Source of the DNA: CAZUQA01 sp964622375
Lineage (GTDB): Bacteria; Bacillota_I; Bacilli_A; Erysipelotrichales; Erysipelotrichaceae
Length of the DNA stretch: 6,179 nt
NCBI GenBank assembly: GCA_964622375.1
Contig: CAZUQA010000146.1
Span: forward strand, 1 to 6,179
Direction of reading: 5' to 3'
Positions 1 through 5,888 of the stretch are shown here, in pieces. Every line of letters begins with the position of its first letter. Within the stretch, counting starts at the first letter, position 1. Position numbers and translations under genes: made by a program. Under the pieces are notes generated by a model. It did not search any database and was not told the DNA's origin. It was given only the letters and a program-made list of their open reading frames with translations.

Positions 1-14
1 TTTGCCAGCTAACA

Positions 15-36
15 TGTGATAAAATAAAGCTATAAA
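15..36 (+). promoter_or_regulatory. Possible promoter -10 region of the kinase gene
   Basis: An AT-rich stretch contains an extended -10-like TG-T-GATAAA (15-23) and a TATAAA (31-36). A TTGCCA at 2-7 is badly spaced from both. The window starts too close upstream to see a proper -35, so this is a weak call, and read-through from an upstream gene is equally possible. Confidence 0.25.
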
Positions 37-44
37 AATCGTTT

Positions 45-51
45 GGAGGTG
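45..51 (+). promoter_or_regulatory. Ribosome binding site of the kinase gene
   Basis: GGAGGTG lies 8 bases (counted from GGAGG) before the ATG at 58. It is a near-perfect anti-16S match and supports that start over the in-frame ATG four codons later. Confidence 0.85.
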
Positions 52-57
52 TGACAA

Positions 58-2649
58 ATGTCAGATATTATGAAGTATGTTCCTTTATGGGGAATATGGC
101 AAATAGATAGTGAAATCGGTTCCGGTAGTTTTAGTAGAGTCTATAAAGCCGTTCGTGAAGAGTTTGGCAACAAGTATTATTGTGCGATAAAGCATATTTC
201 CATACCGCAGAGTAAAGATGAAATCGCGGAGTATTACAAGGAAAACCCAACAAGTGATAAAAGTGTAGCTAGTGAGTATTACGGACAGATAGTTGCCGAT
301 ATTACCAATGAAATCTATACTATGTACAGCCTTAATGGCAATACCAATATAGTTAATTACCAAGAACACTTGATAATTGAGAAAGAAGAAGGTATTGGTT
401 TTGATATCTTTATCAAAATGGAGTTATTAACCGAGCTCTTAAGAAAAGCTAATAATACACAAATGACATCCAAAGATGTTCAAAAACTTGGTCTTGATAT
501 ATGTACGGCACTGGAAATGTGCGCCACAATGAATTTAATTCATCGAGACATCAAACCACAAAATATTTTCGTTTCTAAAGAAGGTAACTATAAACTCGGG
601 GATTTTGGAATTTCCCGACAATTAGAAAAGACTTCGGGCGGTTTATCTAAAAAAGGAACTTACAACTATATGGCACCCGAGGTTTTCAGAGGCGATGAGT
701 ATGGAGCCAATGTCGATATTTATTCCCTGGGTCTAGTAATGTATATGCTTTTAAATGGTAATAAATTGCCATTTATGCCACAAGGTAATGTTCGCTATGA
801 TGATAGTGAGAAAGCGCGAGATCGTAGGTTGAAGGGAGAGACTTTCCCAACACCAATTTTCGCAAGTGACAAACTGGCAAGTATTATATTGAAAATGTGT
901 GCTTTCGATAGGACAAAAAGATATGGTAGTGCCAGCGCAGTTAAAACAGATTTATTAGCATTAACCGAAGCGGATTTAATAACAAAAAAATCGACTGCAG
1001 ATATAGTCACTCCAGTTAAAGATACCGAACTTACCAGTAAGACAGAAATCACTAAAGTAACTGCAGTAACCCAAAGTACTAAAGAAAATGATGCGACAGA
1101 AATAATAGATAGTAGTTATAATGCCACGGTGTCTGATACTGTGCTTACTTCAAAAATGATTGATAAAAAAGAAGAGGAAGAAGAAAAGCGCAAAATCATT
1201 ATTCCTTGGTTTAAGAACAAGTTGGTGATTGGCCTTATAGCAGGGTGTGTGCTTTTAGCTATGGGTAGTGCGATTATCCTTCCACTACTTAATCGGCAAC
1301 CAACAACTAAAAATGATGGTGAAAACGAAAACAAAAATGCAATTGTTACACTCACTCTAGATGCTAATGGTGGCGATTGTGATAGTACGGGAATAGAAAT
1401 TAATGAAGGGGCAACAGTAGGCGATCTCCCTGTTCCAACAAGAGATAACTATAATTTTAAAGGTTGGTTTGACGCTCCAAGCGGTGGTACTTTGATAGAT
1501 AAACAGAAGCAGGTTACAAAAGAAATGACGCTGTATGCTCAATGGGAAACCGTTATACCTGATAGGAAAATCTTCACCGTTGTCCTGGACGCCAATCAAG
1601 GATCTGTTTCAAGAAACAACTTGACTTATGGGGAAGGTGACAAGATTGGACAATTACCAACTGCGACACGCAAAGACTATGATTTCTTAGGCTGGTATAC
1701 TGCAAAAACAAATGGCAATAAGATTACTTCGAGCTATCAAGTAACCAAGGATATAACCCTTTATGCTCATTGGCGGGATAAGTCGGCCCCGGCAGTGTCA
1801 TATACTGTAACCTTTGATGCCAATGGCGGTAGGTCCGGCACAAATTCAAAGAACGTAAAAGAAGGTAATAGTATTGGGACCTTGCCTTCAGCTACCAAGG
1901 ATTATTGTGACTTAATTGGTTGGTTTACCGCACAAACTGGGGGGACCCAAGTTAATGCTAATTATACAGTAACTGCCAACACGACCCTTTATGCCCAATG
2001 GAAAGACAAACCGGCTTCCGCTTGGACTCCAGTTTCAAAAGTACCGGATGGGGTAAAAATAGTGGATAGTAAATGGGTGTATACTCAAACCAAATCATCT
2101 TCCACTGTGGAAAGTGGTTATACTTTAATCAGCACTTCTTATGGAGCTTGGGGCGCTTGGAGTGCTTGGCAAGATGCTGTTATCACGGAAACGCGAGATC
2201 CGCATGATAGTAGTCAACTTCTCAAAAAAATTGAAACCCAAAACTTACCAGCAACACCGATAACACAGTATTTCTATTTCCGTTATCGCCCAACAAATAA
2301 TGCCTGGTCAAGTTATAGTAAAAATTATGCAAGCCCGCAAGGCGTTTGCTCAGTGTACACAGAAAAGAAGTCTAATACAGAATTGGTTTTTATAGACAAA
2401 AATGGAACCGGTGGTAGATATTGGTTCTATAAAGTAAAAACTAGTGATAACGATGCCGACGGTTGGTGGTATGATTCTACTACCAGTAAAACTGTGGTCG
2501 TTGGTACTAATCCGGCAAAAACTCAGTACCGCTCTTCAAGTCGGTCGGTAACTTATACCTATGAAAAAAAGAATGTCGAAAGCAAAACTAAACCATCAGG
2601 AAATGGAATAAGCGACTTGGTTGAAATGGTCAAGTATATTAGTAAATAA
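58..2649 (+). CDS. Transmembrane eukaryotic-like Ser/Thr protein kinase with three extracellular InlB B-repeats
   Basis: Predicted membrane receptor kinase that phosphorylates Ser/Thr on cytoplasmic proteins using ATP. All core kinase motifs are visible: glycine loop GSGSFSRVY (residues 21-29), AIK lysine K45, a likely helix-C glutamate E85, HRDIKPQN (162-169), DFG (182-184) and APE (206-208); the domain ends near residue 300. A Thr/Ser-rich linker (about 309-365) and an acidic/basic stretch lead to one membrane helix (about 389-411), so the N-terminus should be inside and the C-terminus outside. Outside lie three InlB/Listeria-Bacteroides repeats (about 429-497, 505-573, 582-649), then a Trp/Tyr-rich module (about 655-840). 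There is no signal peptide. The insert between K45 and E85 and the MELLTEL hinge resemble a kinase subtype I know from gut Bacillota. PrkC/PknB kinases usually carry PASTA domains here, and none is seen. The start is chosen for the RBS 8 bases upstream. Ligand and substrates are unknown. Confidence 0.93.
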   Translation: MSDIMKYVPLWGIWQIDSEIGSGSFSRVYKAVREEFGNKYYCAIKHISIPQSKDEIAEYYKENPTSDKSVASEYYGQIVADITNEIYTMYSLNGNTNIVNYQEHLIIEKEEGIGFDIFIKMELLTELLRKANNTQMTSKDVQKLGLDICTALEMCATMNLIHRDIKPQNIFVSKEGNYKLGDFGISRQLEKTSGGLSKKGTYNYMAPEVFRGDEYGANVDIYSLGLVMYMLLNGNKLPFMPQGNVRYDDSEKARDRRLKGETFPTPIFASDKLASIILKMCAFDRTKRYGSASAVKTDLLALTEADLITKKSTADIVTPVKDTELTSKTEITKVTAVTQSTKENDATEIIDSSYNATVSDTVLTSKMIDKKEEEEEKRKIIIPWFKNKLVIGLIAGCVLLAMGSAIILPLLNRQPTTKNDGENENKNAIVTLTLDANGGDCDSTGIEINEGATVGDLPVPTRDNYNFKGWFDAPSGGTLIDKQKQVTKEMTLYAQWETVIPDRKIFTVVLDANQGSVSRNNLTYGEGDKIGQLPTATRKDYDFLGWYTAKTNGNKITSSYQVTKDITLYAHWRDKSAPAVSYTVTFDANGGRSGTNSKNVKEGNSIGTLPSATKDYCDLIGWFTAQTGGTQVNANYTVTANTTLYAQWKDKPASAWTPVSKVPDGVKIVDSKWVYTQTKSSSTVESGYTLISTSYGAWGAWSAWQDAVITETRDPHDSSQLLKKIETQNLPATPITQYFYFRYRPTNNAWSSYSKNYASPQGVCSVYTEKKSNTELVFIDKNGTGGRYWFYKVKTSDNDADGWWYDSTTSKTVVVGTNPAKTQYRSSSRSVTYTYEKKNVESKTKPSGNGISDLVEMVKYISK
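1342..2004 (+). repeat. Three tandem InlB B-repeat (Listeria-Bacteroides repeat) units within the kinase gene
   Basis: Three protein-level repeats of about 68-69 residues lie at bases 1342-1548, 1570-1776 and 1801-2004, joined by short linkers. Each opens with a beta strand and a D-A-N-(G/Q)-G signature, has a central LP-x-(P/A)-T segment and a GW(F/Y) motif, and closes with (T)LYA(Q/H)W. This is the beta-grasp-like repeat of internalin B and many Gram-positive surface proteins (Pfam Flg_new type). The units differ clearly in DNA sequence, so they are old duplications and not recent copies. In this protein they follow the membrane segment and should sit outside the cell, as a spacer or a binding surface. 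Confidence 0.9.
2020..2571 (+). other. Trp/Tyr-rich C-terminal module of the kinase (WxxWxxW and KTQYR motifs)
   Basis: This encodes kinase residues about 655-838. It shows W698, W701 and W704 in an A-W-G-A-W-S-A-W-Q run, a Y-F-Y-F-R-Y-R stretch near 740, a Y-W-F-Y segment, and K821-TQYRSSSRSVTYTY near the end. I recall similar WSxWS...KTQYRYR modules at the C-terminus of surface proteins and kinases in gut Bacillota, often after Ig-like or InlB repeats, but I cannot name the family with certainty. It is predicted to be extracellular and beta-rich. It could bind glycan, peptidoglycan or protein; nothing in the sequence decides which. Confidence 0.55.
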
Positions 2650-2758
2650 TGGTAGATAAACTGTCAGAATAATACCCAAATGATTATGTAAAAAGGATGC
2701 TCTTTATAATCCATGTTTCACTAATAACAGCCCATACTTAAAGGTTCAGATTGTTGAT

Positions 2759-2796
2759 AAGCCCCCGTTTCTAAAAAGAAAAAAGGGGCTTTTTTT
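2759..2796 (+). terminator. Intrinsic terminator of the kinase gene
   Basis: AAGCCCC (2759-2765) pairs with GGGGCTT (2785-2791), followed directly by an unbroken T run to 2796. Inside the loop TTTCT (2768-2772) pairs with AGAAA (2777-2781) around an AAAA loop, so the structure is a nested hairpin. It lies 109 bases after the kinase stop and ends that transcription unit. There is no T run on the other side, so it should work only on the + strand. Confidence 0.88.
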
Positions 2797-2802
2797 GAAA
2801 AT

Positions 2803-3155
2803 ATAATATGGAAGGAGCTGTGCTTCTCCGCCAAAACCAAAAGAAGCAGTACAACCATTATTGGATGGTTTACTTGTTTTATTCCGGTGTTTGTGGTCAA
2901 GTCAAGAGCAGTTGTCATAATGCTACTTATTGTCGCCATGCAAAATTTTGCACCCAGCTATAATAAGAGAAAGCGTTATGAAGCAAAAGTAAGAGCCGGG
3001 GTAATAAAAGAAGGGGAGAGCAAGTTTTGGAAACTGAGGAACAGAAGAAAGCCAAAATGGATGTTGCTCTCAAGTAGTATGCCGACTTACAGAAAAACGA
3101 TAAAAATTTAGAATAAAAAAGCAAATATCTAAATAACAAACAAAAATATTAAATA
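2803..3155 (+). pseudogene. Possible decayed, frameshifted gene fragment
   Basis: No intact gene is convincing here, but protein-like text is spread over two frames. One frame is open from the terminator to the TAG at 3109-3111. It shows a hydrophobic stretch (around 2857-2945, ending VVIMLLIVAMQNF) and then KRKRYEAKVRAG (to base 3000). From about 3021 a second frame continues with QVLETEEQKKAKMDVALK, then TAG (3075-3077), YADLQKNDKNLE, TAA (3114-3116) and KSKYLNNKQKY. A membrane segment followed by RYEAKV-x-AG resembles zinc-ribbon/TPR membrane proteins of gut Bacillota, from memory. The 74-codon piece at 2887-3111 needs a GTG start and has no RBS. The call is an inference; chance open reading in AT-rich DNA is the alternative. 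Confidence 0.25.
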
Positions 3156-3185
3156 ATCAATAGATGTCTATATTGTCCAATTATT

Positions 3186-3218
3186 TTGACATTGTTTTTC
3201 TCGGAGAATATCGATAAT
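3186..3218 (+). promoter_or_regulatory. Candidate promoter of the surface-protein gene, with overlapping palindromes
   Basis: A consensus -35 TTGACA lies at 3186-3191. At 17 bases spacing stands TATCGA (3209-3214), which matches the -10 consensus in only three positions; GATAAT at 3213-3218 is a better -10 but with 21 bases spacing. The spacer holds the inverted repeat TTCTC-G-GAGAA (3198-3208), and the -10 overlaps the perfect palindrome TATCGATA (3209-3216), which could be operator half-sites. A start here would give a 5' leader of roughly 140 bases. Other AT-rich -10-like words (for example CATTAT at 3315-3320) are possible alternatives. Confidence 0.4.
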
Positions 3219-3352
3219 TACGAAAATTGGCTGATTTGAATATTGATTTTTCTTTTATCGTTGTATATTTATCATGAGTAAGTAGCCTAATTACGTTGCT
3301 TAGATTTAGTATAGCATTATGAAGTTTTGCAAGACAAAATGTAGAGGATTTT

Positions 3353-3358
3353 AGGGGG
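3353..3358 (+). promoter_or_regulatory. Ribosome binding site of the surface-protein gene
   Basis: AGGGGG lies 8 bases before the ATG at 3367, with an additional GAGG at 3344-3347. The following codons give a basic N-terminus and then a hydrophobic core, as expected of a signal peptide, which supports this start. Confidence 0.75.
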
Positions 3359-3366
3359 AAATATTA

Positions 3367-5799
3367 ATGAAAGCAGAAAAAAAACATCGGGTATCTAATT
3401 CACAATCTTTCCGAAGATTGACCTTAGCCCTAGCTTTGTTGTTTAGTGGGCTTTTGTCAATTTTTGTTGACCACCAGAGAAGTGTGCTTCAGGCTTCCAT
3501 GATTGTTGAACCCAGTGGTATGACTACCAGAACAGCACCGGACTCGGGAACTTTTCTTTTCAATAACGGAGCATATCGCCAATCAACGGTAAGCTATAAG
3601 AATAAAAGCAATGGCTACTACTTTTTAACCCGCGATGCCAGTTATGCTGCCGGAGGTACGGTTTTAGTCAGCTTTGACGGAAGTAGTGGCACTGTAATAA
3701 GTAGCGGTGTAGCTGATGATGACACAATATTTGAATGCAAAATTCTCTATAATGCTGATGGCGAATTAGATAAAGTTTCTCTAAATCCTTTGGACAGTAG
3801 TGCTACAGCGATTCGCTTTGTCAATAAAGGGAACTTAACAATTGGGCCAAAATTGCTAAACAGCACGATTTTTATTGATGCCGGGGAATATCTTTTAACA
3901 AGTCCCTATGCCTACACCCATTTATCCCATGATGGTTTAGCATTGGTTGGCTTAAATAATCAAGTAATCTTTAGAAAAATGCCATATTTGCGACGTACTT
4001 CAGCTACGGCTACCCCCCAACCCTATTTGACGCGTAATTTGGCTAACAGCGCCAATTTATTATGGCAAAACATAATTTTTGATTGTAATACGCCTTGGGG
4101 GAATGCCGGAGTAATCAGTAACACAGCGGTAACCGCCTCGACAATCAATCAATGGAGTAGCGATGGTGGGCTTAACTATATCACCAGCGGAACAGCCCAT
4201 AATAGCAGCATGGGAACCGGCTTCATATTTATCGTCGAAAGTGCCGGTCAAGCTTTCCTAATACGCGATTGTACTATCAAGAATATGGGGACAGCCTATA
4301 ATGCTTCAACAGCCAATAATGCCATCAATATTCAACAAAATTGCGTTGGTCAAGTTAATTTAGAAGATCTCACTATTGAAAACTGTGCAGGCTCATCGAC
4401 CGATAGTTATCGTTTAGTCCAAATAAACCCGGCAGATAATGTCAATATTCGCAACATGCACTTCATTCAAGGTACGGTTACTAATGTACGCGAGCCAATA
4501 TGGTTAGAAACCCCAGGAAGTTCGACATCGTATGAGCGGGAAAATGCTATGGATGTTCGCTTTGATGGCACTTTAACTTTTGACGGGTTTGTGGGTCGCC
4601 AACGTATTGGTATGCAACTGACTTGTTTTGCCAATTTGACATTACCTGAGGGCTTCCGCTACGCGGTTTTCAGTGTTGGGACAACAGCAACCACTTCTTC
4701 CGGGTCCAATACCTGCGATGTCTTGATTTATCCCAACTTGACAAGCTTCACACAAACTTGGCCAACCAGCAATGCCGATAAGAAAGTAGTGTTTGATACG
4801 GTTGATAATGCTTGGCTGGTGCGTCAGCCTAACGGAACAAACGTCGCCACAGCAGCAACCGTCAATAATCAACTCAGTGGTACAATGACAGTAATGACGC
4901 GGCTAGCCCAACCTTTCAGTACGGCAGTCAATGGCTTAGGACGCAATTATGTAGCTGATGTCTATGTCAAAATTGTGGCTACTGCAGCTGGTGAGTTACC
5001 GGGTTTTACAGTTCCAAATTTTCAACCAACTCCAGCCGGAGCCAAGAGGATCAATATTCGCGCTGTCAGTAACGATACCGATTTATTTGATGATCCGCTA
5101 ATTTATGACAGTTCTTCAAACGACAGCTTGGTCCCTTTATCAGCCGGTAACAGCATTTTGCTAAATGCTGCTAATAGTAGTCAAGTAATGCTCTACAATA
5201 TCAATTTCCATGAGCTGGCAAATTACAGTTTACATGAAGCAGTGGTAAGTCCGAGTTATGTAGAAAACGGTAGCAGTACTAACTTTACCTCGTGTCGCTT
5301 TACTTTGTTAGCACAAAGTATTGAAATATCGGTGGCAGCTTCACTTGACCCCAATACCAGTGATGATGACAATGGTCACAGTTACACAGTTTATAGTGAC
5401 ATTGCGCCATTTAGTGTCGCTACAACAATGAAAGGCTTAACTTTGGATACCGCCAATTTCCGTAATGTAATAACGGATACATTAAATACTATTGATGATC
5501 CGGCTGTGGTTTGGGAAAGCAGTAATACTTCAGTGGCGACTGTTAGCAGCAGCGGGGTAGTTACCATTGTCGGCACCGGTAGTGCCACTATTACAGTTAG
5601 CGCACTGGACAATTACAATGAAGGGGAAATTACCAGGCCCTCGGCTTTCTTCAATCTCAATGTTATACTTCGCGATACGCCAAACACCGGCGCTAGGCTT
5701 GATTATCGCATTGCGAGTTTGGCAGTATTCTCTTTACTAAGTGTAGCATTGACACTTTTATTAAAAAGATCTCAGAAGTTCATTAAAGAACTAGAATAA
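3367..5799 (+). CDS. Secreted, wall-anchored surface protein with beta-helix-like body, Big_2-like domain and TPNTG sorting tail
   Basis: Predicted surface protein of 810 residues. The N-terminus is basic (KKHR, RR at 16-17) with a hydrophobic core (about 18-34) and a plausible signal-peptidase site after A43. Residues about 150-420 contain repeated short strands such as LWQNIIFDC, FLIRDCTIKNMG, VNLEDLTIENCAG and VNIRNMHFIQGTV, the pattern of a right-handed parallel beta-helix (pectin-lyase-like fold). Similar strands recur at about 559-660. Residues about 712-746 (VVWESSNTSVATVSSSGVV followed by GTGSATITV) match the end of a bacterial Ig-like group 2 domain. The tail has TPNTG (771-775), a hydrophobic helix (about 782-799) and a basic end (KRSQK), a sortase-type signal with T in place of the usual L. 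No catalytic residues of a known polysaccharide lyase can be assigned, so adhesin and glycan-active enzyme both remain possible. No sortase is in the window. An A8 tract covers codons 4-6. Confidence 0.88.
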   Translation: MKAEKKHRVSNSQSFRRLTLALALLFSGLLSIFVDHQRSVLQASMIVEPSGMTTRTAPDSGTFLFNNGAYRQSTVSYKNKSNGYYFLTRDASYAAGGTVLVSFDGSSGTVISSGVADDDTIFECKILYNADGELDKVSLNPLDSSATAIRFVNKGNLTIGPKLLNSTIFIDAGEYLLTSPYAYTHLSHDGLALVGLNNQVIFRKMPYLRRTSATATPQPYLTRNLANSANLLWQNIIFDCNTPWGNAGVISNTAVTASTINQWSSDGGLNYITSGTAHNSSMGTGFIFIVESAGQAFLIRDCTIKNMGTAYNASTANNAINIQQNCVGQVNLEDLTIENCAGSSTDSYRLVQINPADNVNIRNMHFIQGTVTNVREPIWLETPGSSTSYERENAMDVRFDGTLTFDGFVGRQRIGMQLTCFANLTLPEGFRYAVFSVGTTATTSSGSNTCDVLIYPNLTSFTQTWPTSNADKKVVFDTVDNAWLVRQPNGTNVATAATVNNQLSGTMTVMTRLAQPFSTAVNGLGRNYVADVYVKIVATAAGELPGFTVPNFQPTPAGAKRINIRAVSNDTDLFDDPLIYDSSSNDSLVPLSAGNSILLNAANSSQVMLYNINFHELANYSLHEAVVSPSYVENGSSTNFTSCRFTLLAQSIEISVAASLDPNTSDDDNGHSYTVYSDIAPFSVATTMKGLTLDTANFRNVITDTLNTIDDPAVVWESSNTSVATVSSSGVVTIVGTGSATITVSALDNYNEGEITRPSAFFNLNVILRDTPNTGARLDYRIASLAVFSLLSVALTLLLKRSQKFIKELE
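5677..5799 (+). other. Cell-wall sorting signal (TPNTG, hydrophobic helix, basic tail)
   Basis: Residues 771-810 of the surface protein show T-P-N-T-G, a short charged linker (A-R-L-D-Y-R), a helix of about 18 hydrophobic residues and a K-R-S-Q-K tail. This is the three-part layout of LPxTG sorting signals; the first position is T, preceded by R-D. Sortase would be expected to cut between T774 and G775. An alternative is that it serves only as a membrane anchor. Confidence 0.75.
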
Positions 5800-5816
5800 A
5801 AAGAATTCAAGTAATT

Positions 5817-5888
5817 GTAGGGTTATTGACAGAGCCGGTAGGGACTTATTCTCCAGCGGGTGCTGTCAATAGCTCTATTTTATTTATT
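5817..5888 (+). terminator. Long imperfect hairpin after the surface-protein gene, probable terminator
   Basis: Bases 5817-5843 fold onto 5852-5878 as a nearly continuous 27-position stem with an 8-base apical loop. TATTGACAG (5824-5832) pairs perfectly with CTGTCAATA (5863-5871). By my count 24 positions pair, including several G-T pairs, and the three mismatches (5833/5862, 5837/5858, 5840/5855) are symmetric, not bulged. A T-rich stretch follows (5876-5888, broken by A). The hairpin begins 17 bases after the stop, which fits a transcript terminator, but it is longer and less GC-rich than usual. A structured small RNA or a 3'-end stability element is an alternative. Confidence 0.6.

Larger units (their letters stand above)
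2797..3366. other. Intergenic region of about 570 bases without an intact gene
   Basis: The spacer between the terminator and the surface-protein gene is distinctly AT-rich. Its first part holds the possible gene remnant. From about 3115 on, stops are frequent in the + frames. The last 180 bases carry the promoter candidate and small palindromes described separately. The short minus-strand frames over this stretch have low-complexity Ser/Leu/Phe translations and no RBS, so I do not count them. No tRNA, rRNA or CRISPR array is visible. Confidence 0.7.

Noticed and set aside
1342..2004. InlB-like repeats as recent tandem duplications prone to recombination
   Set aside because: The three units are similar only as protein; their DNA has diverged, so they are unlikely to recombine readily.
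981..2230. A7 tracts in the kinase gene as phase-variation sites
   Set aside because: They lie in the interior, are of a length common in AT-rich coding DNA, and nothing else suggests slippage.
2887..3111. 74-codon + frame as an intact small membrane protein
   Set aside because: It needs a GTG start without an RBS, its frame is open upstream of that start, and the most protein-like text continues in another frame after about base 3020. It is treated as part of a possible remnant.
2721..3139. Two minus-strand open frames of 70-72 codons
   Set aside because: Low-complexity Ser/Leu/Thr translations, no RBS, one running through the terminator hairpin; best explained as complements of AT-rich spacer.
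5817..5878. Hairpin as an integron attC site
   Set aside because: The arms lack the RYYYAAC/GTTRRRY core sites, and the mismatches are symmetric instead of extrahelical bases on one strand. No integrase or cassette array is visible.
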